64,000 bases of DNA. Source: an uncultured Peptostreptococcaceae bacterium (lineage in GTDB: Bacteria; Bacillota; Clostridia; Peptostreptococcales; Peptostreptococcaceae). The stretch is from positions 62,001-126,000 of the forward strand of contig CAMTIM010000043.1 in NCBI GenBank assembly GCA_947072565.1. The letters are read 5' to 3'. The position numbers and the translations under genes are program-made. Of the stretch, positions 1 through 8,129 are shown piece after piece; within the stretch, counting starts at the first letter, position 1; every line of letters starts with the position of its first letter. The notes beneath the pieces were generated by a model. The model worked only from the letters and a program-made list of their open reading frames with translations. It ran no database searches and was not told the origin of the DNA.

Positions 1-54
1 TTTGTTTCTTATGAATTCTGCACTTTCCTCTACTCTGTCAAACATCTTATTCAT
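1..54 (-). CDS. Purine nucleoside phosphorylase, N-terminal fragment
   Basis: Only the first 18 codons are in the window; the gene runs off the low-coordinate edge. The ATG at 54 follows an AGGAGGA ribosome-binding site at 61-67. The visible peptide contains FDRVEESAEFIRNK, which resembles the start of the type I (PupG/PunA) purine nucleoside phosphorylases. The position directly after deoB supports this, because deoB-pupG is a common Firmicute pair for nucleoside salvage: the phosphorylase releases (deoxy)ribose-1-phosphate and DeoB isomerises it. The call rests on 18 residues plus context. Confidence 0.65.
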   Translation of the reverse strand, partial: MNKMFDRVEESAEFIRNK

Positions 55-69
55 TACTTTTCCTCCTAG

Positions 70-1242
70 TTATTTACTCATCTCTTTTTTAAAACTAACA
101 CCATTTTTAGGCATTTCTACATTTAATATATCTGTAACTGTTGCCCCAATATCTGCAAAGCTATTTCTTATTCCTAGATTTACACCTTGCTTTATATTTT
201 TTCCATAAACTAGTAAAGGTATATACTCTCTAGTATGGTCAGTTCCTTTATACGTAGGGTCATTACCATGGTCTGCATTTATTATTAAAACATCATTATC
301 ATTCATAGCTTCTATGATTTCTGGTATTCTAGCATCAAACTCTTCTAAAGCTTCTTTATATCCTTTAGTATCTCTTCTATGACCGTATTTAGAGTCAAAA
401 TCTACTAAATTAGTAAATATAAGCCCATTATTATCTTTTTTAATATAGTTTATTGTTTCGTCCACACCATCCATATTATCTTTAGTATGGATAGCTTCTG
501 TTATACCTTGTCCATTAAATATGTCTTCTATCTTACCTACTCCTATTACATCTAAACCAGATTGTTTAATATTATCAAGTACAGTTGGTTCAAATGGATT
601 TAGTGAGTAATCTCTTCTATTAGATGTTCTTGAAAACTCGCCTTTCTTTTTACCAATGTATGGTCTTGCAATTATTCTAGCAACTGCATTATCACCCATC
701 ATTATCTCTCTAGCTATTTTACACATTTTATATAATTCATCTAAAGGTATTATTTCTTCATGGGCTGCTATTTGGAATACACTATCTGCAGATGTATACA
801 CTATTACATCTCCAGTTTCCATTTGGTGTTCTCCATATTCATCTAATATAGTTGTTCCTGAAGATGGTTTATTCCCAACTACTTTTCTTCCTGTTCTTTT
901 TTCAAATTCATCTATTATGTCTTTAGGAAATCCATTTTCAAATGTCTTAAAAGGTGTTTCAACTAAAACACCTGTCATTTCCCAATGTCCTGTTGTAGTA
1001 TCTTTTCCTTGTGATACCTCACTGCATTTTCCAAATGCAGCTATTGGATTTTTTTCACCTTCCATAAAATCTACTTCATTTATATTTCCAATACCTAATT
1101 TTTTTAGGTTTGGAATTTTTATATCAGTAAATGATCTAACTATATTCCCTAAAGTGTTTACACCTTCATCTCCAAATTTTTTAGAGTCAGGAAGTTGACC
1201 TATTCCAACACTATCAATTACCATCCATATTACTCTATTCAT
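70..1242 (-). CDS. deoB: Phosphopentomutase DeoB
   Basis: Interconverts (deoxy)ribose-1-phosphate and (deoxy)ribose-5-phosphate in nucleoside salvage; cytosolic, alkaline-phosphatase superfamily, two divalent metals. At 390 aa it has the normal length. Metal and phosphate ligands are visible: the N-terminal D10 in VIDSVGIGQ, the phosphoacceptor Thr region KDTTTGHWEM near residue 86, NADHGND from residue 322, and GTDHTRE shortly after. The ATG at 1242 follows AAGGAGG. It lies 23 bp after the xerD-like gene and 15 bp before the nucleoside phosphorylase start, so it is the penultimate visible gene of the long transcript that begins near 7976. Confidence 0.97.
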   Translation of the reverse strand: MNRVIWMVIDSVGIGQLPDSKKFGDEGVNTLGNIVRSFTDIKIPNLKKLGIGNINEVDFMEGEKNPIAAFGKCSEVSQGKDTTTGHWEMTGVLVETPFKTFENGFPKDIIDEFEKRTGRKVVGNKPSSGTTILDEYGEHQMETGDVIVYTSADSVFQIAAHEEIIPLDELYKMCKIAREIMMGDNAVARIIARPYIGKKKGEFSRTSNRRDYSLNPFEPTVLDNIKQSGLDVIGVGKIEDIFNGQGITEAIHTKDNMDGVDETINYIKKDNNGLIFTNLVDFDSKYGHRRDTKGYKEALEEFDARIPEIIEAMNDNDVLIINADHGNDPTYKGTDHTREYIPLLVYGKNIKQGVNLGIRNSFADIGATVTDILNVEMPKNGVSFKKEMSK

Positions 1243-1265
1243 TTTTTTGTCCTCCTTTTAATAGT

Positions 1266-2141
1266 TTATCTTCTAGGATGTTTTTCTTTTATTTCTCTTC
1301 TCATATTTTTATTTATGTGATTTAAATATGATTGCAAACTAGACAAGTTAGCATTTCCTAATATCTTACTAACTACTGCAATATTTGCACCTTCATTTAG
1401 CAAATGAATTGCAAAAGAGTGTCTAAGCATACTTGGGTTTATATTTTTATTTATATTAGCTAAGCTAGCATGTTTTTTTATTAGCTTCCATAAACCTTGT
1501 CTAGTAAACCTTTGCCCTAGAGAGCTTACAAAAAGCGAATTTTCACCTTCATTTGCTAGCTTATATCTTGATTCTTTTATATATTTTTCTAAATATAATT
1601 TAGTTATATCACAAAGTGGTATAACTCTTGGATTTTTATTAGTACTACAATATATGTAATCCATATCTAAGTCTACACTGTCTAGATTCATTTCAACTAA
1701 TTCAGAAACTTTGATTCCAGTTCCGTATAATACTTCAAATATAGCCTTATCTCTTATTTGCTTAGGTGTTGTTAATTTAGGGAAATTTAGCAACGCCTCT
1801 ATTTCTTCTTCTGTCAATATATCTATATCATTTTTTTCTACTTTAGGCTTTCTTATGCATTTTGCTGGATTATTCTCACTTACATGGCTTAGCAATAAGT
1901 AATCATGAAAAGATTTAATTGAAGATATCATCCTAGATACTGTAGCTACTGATACATTATCTTTTTCTAATTTTATAATATAACCAATGATATCATTTTC
2001 TACTACATCATTTATTTTTATTTCGTTTATTGTTAAGTACTCTATATACTTTTTAATATCAATAAAATAAGATGATACAGTATTGTCTGAGAGTTTCTTT
2101 TTATCTTTTAAATAACTTATATATTCCTTTACAACTTCCAT
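1266..2141 (-). CDS. XerD-like tyrosine recombinase with altered catalytic residues
   Basis: A 291-aa protein with an N-terminal SAM-like core-binding domain (about 1-95) and a C-terminal tyrosine-recombinase domain. Its place between spoIIM and deoB is where B. subtilis carries xerD (ripX), so by position it is the XerD gene. XerD normally acts with XerC at dif to resolve chromosome dimers. The family's catalytic set is R-K-H-R-H-Y. Here the first Arg is K144 (GTGIKVSEL), the HxxR His is S237 (NPSMLRHSF) and the next His is N263 (LGNANLSS). K169, R240 and Y272 appear retained. The codons were read directly from the DNA (AAA, AGT, AAT), and the frame is intact. It may be a weakened, non-catalytic or specialised recombinase; a second, standard Xer gene may exist elsewhere. 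Confidence 0.85.
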   Translation of the reverse strand: MEVVKEYISYLKDKKKLSDNTVSSYFIDIKKYIEYLTINEIKINDVVENDIIGYIIKLEKDNVSVATVSRMISSIKSFHDYLLLSHVSENNPAKCIRKPKVEKNDIDILTEEEIEALLNFPKLTTPKQIRDKAIFEVLYGTGIKVSELVEMNLDSVDLDMDYIYCSTNKNPRVIPLCDITKLYLEKYIKESRYKLANEGENSLFVSSLGQRFTRQGLWKLIKKHASLANINKNINPSMLRHSFAIHLLNEGANIAVVSKILGNANLSSLQSYLNHINKNMRREIKEKHPRR

Positions 2142-2152
2142 AGTAAACTCCT

Positions 2153-2758
2153 TTATCTGACTAGGAACTTAATAATACTTATACTTATTGTATTTAGTAT
2201 TGCTTGTAAACCAACTGTTATAGCCAGTACAATTATGGCATTTAATAAATATCTTTTTCCTAAAAATAATATATTATCTTTTTTTCCCTTTTTTAACTCG
2301 TATATTGTCTCTTTTAAATAATTGAATGAAATTAACGCTAATATAATTGCACCTGGGATAATTATTAAGTTTTTAAATAAAATAATAAGTATCATTTTTG
2401 TAGCTTTAAATTTTAATGCTAATATAGCACTATTTATAGTATAGCCTATTGATAAACCTTTTAGCATAAATATTATTAATATGATAGGAAAAGTTACAAC
2501 TAATAATGTGAATATACTTATTGCGCCCATAAATATTAAATCTGACTTTAAGTTAGATGTTATTGCGTCTTTTATGCCTGTACTTAAATTATAATACTCT
2601 ATAGCTGGATTAATATTGTCCATTATGTTGTTTTGAGAACTTGGCCATATTTTATTCAAATACGTCCCAAGCACTATAAATGCTATAAATATAACTCCAC
2701 TAACTACTATTTGTTTGTTTAGTTCTTTAAAATTCCCTTTTCTATATGTTCTTCTCAA
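2153..2758 (-). CDS. spoIIM: Stage II sporulation protein M
   Basis: Part of the SpoIID-SpoIIM-SpoIIP machine that remodels septal peptidoglycan during forespore engulfment. SpoIIM is the polytopic membrane anchor made in the mother cell. The 201-aa product has a basic N-terminus, a transmembrane segment at about residues 15-37, and three or four further hydrophobic stretches, matching the DUF95/SpoIIM pattern. It starts with TTG at 2758, placed 7-8 nt after a GGGGG ribosome-binding site. The downstream xerD-like gene starts 11 bp away. In B. subtilis fur lies between spoIIM and xerD; it is absent here. Confidence 0.9.
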   Translation of the reverse strand: MRRTYRKGNFKELNKQIVVSGVIFIAFIVLGTYLNKIWPSSQNNIMDNINPAIEYYNLSTGIKDAITSNLKSDLIFMGAISIFTLLVVTFPIILIIFMLKGLSIGYTINSAILALKFKATKMILIILFKNLIIIPGAIILALISFNYLKETIYELKKGKKDNILFLGKRYLLNAIIVLAITVGLQAILNTISISIIKFLVR

Positions 2759-2787
2759 ATTTATAACCCCCTCTTATACCTTACAAA

Positions 2788-2816
2788 ATAGTATGTACAA
2801 AAAGAGGAGGTTATGC
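2788..2816 (-). promoter_or_regulatory. Candidate SigE-type promoter of spoIIM
   Basis: On the minus strand, GCATAAC (2810-2816) and CATACTAT (2788-2795) are separated by 14 nt. This resembles the mother-cell SigE consensus (KMATATT, 14-15 nt, CATACAWT) with two mismatches in the -35 and one in the -10. It lies in the only sizeable gap (61 bp) of this gene string, directly before spoIIM, which is SigE-dependent in B. subtilis. It would let spoIIM and downstream genes be induced in sporulation independently of the upstream genes. Confidence 0.5.
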
Positions 2817-2819
2817 ATT

Positions 2820-3347
2820 TTATATTAATTCTTTAGCTAATAAAATTCCTATTGAAGTTTTTGCATCTTCAATTTCATTTTTTATAACCATGTTATAAGC
2901 ATCTTCTAAGCCTATTTTACAAATTTCTACGCTTTCATTATCAATATGATTCTCTTCAAGCGTAAGCCCCGTTGCTAAATATATATATATCTTTTGATTA
3001 GAAAATTCTGATGAAGTAAAGAATTTATGTATTAATTTTAAATTTTGTGCATTATATCCAGTTTCTTCTTTAAGTTCTCTTATTGCACATTCTTTAGGGT
3101 TTTCTCCAACCTCTAACTTTCCTGATGGAAGTTCCCAAATAACTTTTTCTATAGCTTTTCTAAATTGTTTAATTAATACAATTTCATTATTTTCATTTAT
3201 AGCAACTATTCCTACTGCACCACCATGTTCTACTATTTCTCTTTTTTGGTATCCTTGTCTTTCGACTTCAACAGTGTCTACTCTTAGACTGATTATTTTC
3301 CCCGTATAAATTTTATCACTACTAATAGTTTTTTCTTCTATTAACAT
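2820..3347 (-). CDS. nudF: Nudix hydrolase, ADP-ribose pyrophosphatase type
   Basis: Predicted to hydrolyse ADP-ribose or related nucleoside diphosphate sugars. The Nudix box is intact around residues 76-99: G, then E, then RELKEETGY, supplying the Mg-binding glutamates. At 175 aa it fits the NudF family. An in-frame GTG at 3350 directly precedes the ATG at 3347; the GGAGG site is 6 nt from the ATG, so the ATG is preferred. It overlaps the end of the upstream DUF3866 gene by 26 bp, implying translational coupling. nudF beside spoIIM matches the B. subtilis order. Substrate is inferred from family and context. Confidence 0.88.
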   Translation of the reverse strand: MLIEEKTISSDKIYTGKIISLRVDTVEVERQGYQKREIVEHGGAVGIVAINENNEIVLIKQFRKAIEKVIWELPSGKLEVGENPKECAIRELKEETGYNAQNLKLIHKFFTSSEFSNQKIYIYLATGLTLEENHIDNESVEICKIGLEDAYNMVIKNEIEDAKTSIGILLAKELI

Positions 3348-4416
3348 CACAAACCTCCATTAAGTAATATGCAGCTGTGCTGGCAGCTTCAAAGAATTCC
3401 TTATCTTGTTCGTAATTTCTACCCATACTTCGTACTTTTAATTCAAAATAATCTAAATCTAATTTAGTGTTTTTGTTATCTATAATTTTTATATTATGCT
3501 TATTCTCTAATTTATTATTTTCTATTTGTGATTTTACTACATTTATCTTTTCATCTTCATAATTTGTTATAGGTATATTAACTTTTACATTTACAATATC
3601 CTTAAGTACAGTAATACTATGATGAGATATACCTACATGTCTATCTCTCTTATCCGCAAAACTAACTCTAGGAATAGCTATAGGATTACCACCTAACTTA
3701 TAAACTGCGTCTAATATTGGTCCTTGTTCTATACCTGTAAATCCATATTTAGTTCCAGTCCCTGCAATTCCTGGGCCCATGCTTACAAATACACAGTCTG
3801 CATTTAAAATTTCTTTTGCTGTTATTAATGCAGTATATATATTTATACACTCATGGTCTCCTCCAAAAGCACTACCTATAGTGATGGTACTATCTATCAA
3901 TCCCTTACTTTTTAATGTATCTACATTTTTGCTTAGATATATTGGAAGAGCTGCTCCATCAGTCATTATATATACAAGCTTTTTGTTAGGATTATTTTTT
4001 TTATATGATGCTACAAATGGAGTTAGCATACTGTGTAGCGTTCCAACTACAACCGGGATATCATCTAAACTTTTGAAGTTTTCTATCTTCTCATGATAAA
4101 TGCTTTCTTGTTCTTCTACAGAATCTACTTTAACTTGAAATGGAGTATATCTTAACTTCATTATATGTCCACCCTGTGTTAATTCAGATTCTAAATTATT
4201 TAAATTTGTTATTACAAAATGATATCCACCAGTCCCTAAACTAAGTTCAACTGCAGTAGTATTTAAAACTACTTCATCACCTACATTTATTCTACCAGTC
4301 ATTTTTGAATAATTATAAGCCCTTTGTATGTCTCCATTTATGCTTACTCTTATATCATCTAATCCTTCGTTTTGATCTACTATAGATTCAACTACTCCTA
4401 CTCTTTTACTTATCAT
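3322..4416 (-). CDS. DUF3866 family protein
   Basis: A 364-aa protein of the DUF3866 family, which has no established function and occurs in Firmicutes and Actinobacteria. The first 80 residues look like a small beta-barrel-type domain, ending in VGDEVVLNTTAVELSLGTGGYHF. The remainder is an alpha/beta domain with Gly-rich motifs such as MGPGIAGTGTKYGF. No membrane segment is seen. It starts 4 bp after the MraY-like gene and overlaps nudF, so it belongs to the same transcript as the SteA/SteB-like and glycosyltransferase genes. Function unknown. Confidence 0.85.
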   Translation of the reverse strand: MISKRVGVVESIVDQNEGLDDIRVSINGDIQRAYNYSKMTGRINVGDEVVLNTTAVELSLGTGGYHFVITNLNNLESELTQGGHIMKLRYTPFQVKVDSVEEQESIYHEKIENFKSLDDIPVVVGTLHSMLTPFVASYKKNNPNKKLVYIMTDGAALPIYLSKNVDTLKSKGLIDSTITIGSAFGGDHECINIYTALITAKEILNADCVFVSMGPGIAGTGTKYGFTGIEQGPILDAVYKLGGNPIAIPRVSFADKRDRHVGISHHSITVLKDIVNVKVNIPITNYEDEKINVVKSQIENNKLENKHNIKIIDNKNTKLDLDYFELKVRSMGRNYEQDKEFFEAASTAAYYLMEVCDVNRRKNY

Positions 4417-4420
4417 AAGT

Positions 4421-5245
4421 CTACCTTCCTAACTTATCTATAAAATTCAAGAATTTATTTTTTTCTATTATTTGGGTTAATGAATATTTTTCTGTAAGTA
4501 TATGTATTAATACTAAAAATACTAACCACCCGATTCTAATTTTTATTGAACATCCCATAACAATAAGCATACCCACTGATATACCTAATACGTTAGAGCC
4601 TGTGTCTCCCATCATTGCTCTTGCCTTTAAGTCGTAATTAAAATACGCAAGTACATTTGGAACTATAAGGAGTATTAAAGACTTTACATAGCCAGTTAAA
4701 GTTAAAAATAAAACTGTCGATATAGAAATATATACCTTTATAGCCCTTCCTGGTCTTAAATCCAATAAATTCATTAAATTAGTTGATAAAGCAATTATTA
4801 ATGTGTTTACGATAATATCTCCTAAATTTTTAGATATCGCAACAGATATAATAACCCCAACAAATCCACCGAATAAAGCTTTAAATCCGCCTGTAGTAAG
4901 GCTTCCTTTTAATAAACTTTTGAAGTGTCCTTTTAGCCCACTTACATCTCTATTTCCTATAATATCATCTAATACACCTGCAAAAAACATAGATATCATA
5001 CCAAATATAAACATAAATAGGTATAATAGATTTTCATGTTCCGTAGTAAAAAATGCTAGTATTATACCATTTATAATTATCATAGGTAAAAAAACTATTC
5101 CCATACTTACAGGTATCATATCTTTTTTATAATTTGGCCTTAATATATTACTCTCTATTAGTAAATTTTTAAATAAAGGTATTATTGCGTATGTACCCAA
5201 TAACCCTGTTAATAGTAAAATAGTATAAAGTATATAATTTTCCAC
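4421..5245 (-). CDS. MraY-like glycosyl-1-phosphate transferase family membrane protein
   Basis: A 274-aa polytopic membrane protein with about eight hydrophobic segments. It carries MraY/WecA-superfamily signatures: NLMNLLDLRPGRA, which matches the NxxNxxDG region, and MMGDTGSNVLG. Members of the superfamily transfer a sugar-1-phosphate to undecaprenyl phosphate. At 274 aa it is shorter than true MraY (about 320 aa), and the cytoplasmic loop with the HIP(K/R)x(H) motif is not obvious, so substrate and even activity are uncertain. It starts with GTG at 5245, ten nt after GGAGG. The family 2 glycosyltransferase gene ends 7 bp upstream, which suggests a joint role in a lipid-linked envelope glycan. 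Confidence 0.75.
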   Translation of the reverse strand: MENYILYTILLLTGLLGTYAIIPLFKNLLIESNILRPNYKKDMIPVSMGIVFLPMIIINGIILAFFTTEHENLLYLFMFIFGMISMFFAGVLDDIIGNRDVSGLKGHFKSLLKGSLTTGGFKALFGGFVGVIISVAISKNLGDIIVNTLIIALSTNLMNLLDLRPGRAIKVYISISTVLFLTLTGYVKSLILLIVPNVLAYFNYDLKARAMMGDTGSNVLGISVGMLIVMGCSIKIRIGWLVFLVLIHILTEKYSLTQIIEKNKFLNFIDKLGR

Positions 5246-5252
5246 TTACATA

Positions 5253-5945
5253 CTACCTCCATTCTTTTCTTTTTTGCTTTAAAACTTTCTTTATGTGGTA
5301 GTATTGTTTACCTCTGTGAATAAATCCTTTTAAATTTCTTCCTGTTTCACTGTGTGTCATATTGACCAATACTTCTTTTATTTTATAACCGTGTTTTAAC
5401 ATATCTATAGTCATACCTACTTCTACACCATATCCAAATGGAATTTCATCAAATCTTTCTAATACTTCTTTTTTGAATATTCTTTGGCCTGATAAAGTAG
5501 CATCTAGTTCTACACCTGTCATATCTAGCACTGATTGTTTAGCTAATCCTTTTACAAATCCTAGCCCTCCTTTTTTCTTAGCTGGAGGGAATTTAGCTAT
5601 TATTACATCAGCTTCATCATTTAATATTGGAGTTATAAGTTTTTTTATTTCACTAGATGAACTTCCTAAATCACCATCTAAGAAACCTATAATATCTGCA
5701 TTTTTCATAGATATTTTTAATCCATAATTAAGTGCATATCCTTTACCTCTGTTTTTATCTAATTTGAAAACTTTAACTTTATCATTTTTTATATTTGATG
5801 CAATCTCAACAGTATTATCACTTGAGCCATCATCTACTACAATAATTTCATTTATTTCATTTATATCTATAATGTTTTCTAAAGTATCTTTTATTTTATC
5901 AGCTTCATTATAAGCGGGTATTATTATACTTATATAATGATTCAT
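5253..5945 (-). CDS. Family 2 glycosyltransferase
   Basis: A 230-aa GT-A enzyme resembling dolichyl-phosphate mannosyl/glucosyl transferases. Visible features are IIPAYNEADKI at the N-terminus, VVDDGSSDNT (nucleotide binding) near residue 35, the metal-binding FLDGDLGSS near residue 90, and GQRIFKKEVL near residue 152. There is no transmembrane segment, so it is probably a cytoplasmic or peripheral enzyme. Its neighbours are the MraY-like gene (7 bp downstream) and the MctB/SteB-like gene (17 bp upstream). Donor and acceptor cannot be deduced from sequence. Confidence 0.87.
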   Translation of the reverse strand: MNHYISIIIPAYNEADKIKDTLENIIDINEINEIIVVDDGSSDNTVEIASNIKNDKVKVFKLDKNRGKGYALNYGLKISMKNADIIGFLDGDLGSSSSEIKKLITPILNDEADVIIAKFPPAKKKGGLGFVKGLAKQSVLDMTGVELDATLSGQRIFKKEVLERFDEIPFGYGVEVGMTIDMLKHGYKIKEVLVNMTHSETGRNLKGFIHRGKQYYHIKKVLKQKRKEWR

Positions 5946-5962
5946 ATGTTTTCTCCTTTTAC

Positions 5963-6838
5963 TTATTTATTATATGGTAATAAGCTTTTTGCACTTTCTA
6001 ATCTTCCAAAGTCACCAGTTATACCTTTGTCATTTAATAATATTACTAATGATACTTGTCCTATACCTTCGTCTATATTATCAATACTTGTAACCTTGTT
6101 TTTAGAGTATAAATCTATATAAGAGTATTTAGTATTACGCTTTTGTACCCCAACAATATTTTTATTTTGTTGTTTCAAACTAGCTATTAATGATTCATCT
6201 ATTTCATTTATTTTCTTAGCTTCATCTTTAGTTTCACTACCACCTGTTAAAACTATAGACTCACAGTTTAAATAATCATTTGAAATAGAATTTATTTTTA
6301 TTAATTCTATATTTTGAAGAGTTTGTAGTTTAGTTAAACCTTCTTCTTTTCCTAAGCATTCACCTATATATTTAACTAAATCTTGTTTAGTTTTAAATTC
6401 TGATTGCAACTTAGTAGATGCTTCCTCTAACTTTTCTTTGTTTGATATATTGTTATTTAAAACTATATTAAAAGATAATTTTGCATTAGCTTTACCTAAA
6501 GTTTCTTCTATTTCATTGTTGTAATTATTGCTTTCGTTAGTAGATATTATTCCTATATTTTTATCTGATAATCCATCTACTAATAACTTATCGCTATTTT
6601 TATTTATAAATTCTATTGTTTTATCATAACTTGAATTTAAGTTTGATAAGCTTGCTTCTAAATTATCATTAGTAAGTTTTAAATCTTCAAACTTACTGTC
6701 TAAGTCATTTATAATATTTGCTTGTTGCTTGCTAAGTTCTTGGTCATAGTTAAAGTTAAATCCAACTAGCATACCTATGCCTAGAGCTATAAATATAGCT
6801 CCTATGGTAACTATATAATATTTCATATTTATATGCAT
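5963..6838 (-). CDS. MctB/SteB-like membrane-anchored protein (DUF3186 type)
   Basis: A 291-aa protein with one N-terminal transmembrane helix (about residues 7-27), then a coiled coil (about 32-85, rich in Asn, Leu, Lys and Glu), then an extracytoplasmic alpha/beta domain. This layout matches the family annotated as copper transporter MctB in mycobacteria and SteB in Corynebacterium, where SteB works with SteA at the division site. It starts 16 bp after the SteA-like gene, the same pairing as in Actinobacteria. A copper role is not supported by any Cys/His cluster in this protein; a division or envelope role is the better inference. Confidence 0.75.
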   Translation of the reverse strand: MHINMKYYIVTIGAIFIALGIGMLVGFNFNYDQELSKQQANIINDLDSKFEDLKLTNDNLEASLSNLNSSYDKTIEFINKNSDKLLVDGLSDKNIGIISTNESNNYNNEIEETLGKANAKLSFNIVLNNNISNKEKLEEASTKLQSEFKTKQDLVKYIGECLGKEEGLTKLQTLQNIELIKINSISNDYLNCESIVLTGGSETKDEAKKINEIDESLIASLKQQNKNIVGVQKRNTKYSYIDLYSKNKVTSIDNIDEGIGQVSLVILLNDKGITGDFGRLESAKSLLPYNK

Positions 6839-6854
6839 TTTAATCCTCCTAAAT

Positions 6855-7976
6855 TTACATCTGTAATAATAATCTAAGCTTTAATTGCATTAAGTGTATA
6901 AATTGCTGAGCACTCGGTGTAAAAGATATAAGTATTAGCACAGGGAATAATGCCGTTGCTATTAATGCTCCTATATATTTCATCTTAAGTTTACTTCTAT
7001 ACAATAAATTAACACCTTTAGCATCTATTAACTTAGAGCCTATTTTTAATCTAACTAAAAAAGTACTTGCCATACCCTTTCGTCCTTTTTCTAAGAAATC
7101 AATCATATTTGAATGTGTTCCTAGAGCTACTATAAGTTCAGCTTTATATTCATATGCTATAAGCATAGCTATATCTTCACTTGTTCCAGGGGCAGGAAAA
7201 ACTATAGCATCTAAACCTAAGTCTTGTACTCTCTTAAGTCCTGGTGCTCTTCCATCTGTGTATGCATGAACTATTATCTCTTTTGCCTTTCTTAAAGCCT
7301 CATCACTTACACTATCCATATCTCCAACAATTACATCCGGAGTATATCCAAATTCTAAAAGAGCATCTGCTCCTCCATCAACTCCAACTAATATTGGTTT
7401 CATTTCTTCAATATAAGATAATATAGTACTTAAATCTTGTTTGTAATCTTGTCCTCTTACAACTATTAAAACATGTTTATTTGCATAATTTGTGCTAACA
7501 TTAGGTATTTCAATTTCACCTAGTATAAATCCTTTTTCTTTTTTAGCATAATCTATAGTATTGTCTATAAATCTATCTAATTCTACAGATAAGTTTTCAT
7601 ATGCCTTTTTTAATTTAACATCTACTTCTTTTTTTCCTAAGACTTCGCCTTCTCCTAAAAGTTCGCCATCTCTATATATCTTTCCATCTATAACCTCGAT
7701 TATTTGACCCTCTGATAATTGGTGGAACAGTTCTTCTCCTATATTATCAACTATAAGGATATTTTTTTCAGTTAATATTCCAGGTCCTTTATTAGGATAT
7801 CTTCCACTTATAGAAGGAGATGCATTGATTACAAGTTTCACTTTACCTTCTACTAAAGAATTTGCAGCAACTTCATCAATATCTATATGATTTATAACTG
7901 CGATTTCTTTACCTGTAAGTCTTTTCGCAAGCCTTTTTGTTTTTCGATCTACCTTAATAGGGGCTTCGACTCTCAT
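6855..7976 (-). CDS. SteA-like protein with thiamine-pyrophosphokinase-like domain
   Basis: A 373-aa protein. The central domain (about 170-320) carries GVDGGADALLEFGYTPD and VIVGDMDSVSD, the core of the thiamine pyrophosphokinase fold. A C-terminal hydrophobic helix lies at about 333-352. The N-terminal 150 residues form a domain absent from ThiN. This architecture fits SteA, the cytokinetic ring protein of Corynebacterium, and related Firmicute proteins. A genuine ThiN is encoded at 53976-54617, so this copy need not make thiamine diphosphate. It is the first gene of the transcript, with GGAGG before the ATG at 7976, and is followed by the SteB-like gene. Confidence 0.8.
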   Translation of the reverse strand: MRVEAPIKVDRKTKRLAKRLTGKEIAVINHIDIDEVAANSLVEGKVKLVINASPSISGRYPNKGPGILTEKNILIVDNIGEELFHQLSEGQIIEVIDGKIYRDGELLGEGEVLGKKEVDVKLKKAYENLSVELDRFIDNTIDYAKKEKGFILGEIEIPNVSTNYANKHVLIVVRGQDYKQDLSTILSYIEEMKPILVGVDGGADALLEFGYTPDVIVGDMDSVSDEALRKAKEIIVHAYTDGRAPGLKRVQDLGLDAIVFPAPGTSEDIAMLIAYEYKAELIVALGTHSNMIDFLEKGRKGMASTFLVRLKIGSKLIDAKGVNLLYRSKLKMKYIGALIATALFPVLILISFTPSAQQFIHLMQLKLRLLLQM

Positions 7977-8129
7977 ATTTTAAACCTCCGATATCATTTA
8001 TAAAATCACATTCCATTATAGCATTATTTAGCAATAAAAGAAATGTTTAAAGTTTGTTTTGTATATTTAGGAAAATTTTGTATTTTTAGTACTAATTTAA
8101 CTATTTATATGAAATCTATTATATTTAAT

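Noticed and set aside
656-1198. A 180-codon plus-strand frame opposite deoB
   Set aside because: It is antisense to a well-conserved gene, with no ribosome-binding site and no recognisable domain.
1266-2141. The XerD-like gene as an integrase of a mobile element
   Set aside because: Its position between spoIIM and deoB is conserved, no attachment repeats or cargo genes are seen, and length and N-terminal domain fit chromosomal Xer proteins.
5963-6838. The MctB-family annotation as a copper transporter
   Set aside because: The protein has a single membrane helix, no Cys/His copper-binding cluster, and no copper genes near; an envelope role fits better.
6855-7976. The SteA-like gene as a thiamine pyrophosphokinase
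   Set aside because: It lacks the C-terminal thiamine-binding domain, has an extra N-terminal domain and a membrane helix, and a true thiN is at 53976-54617.
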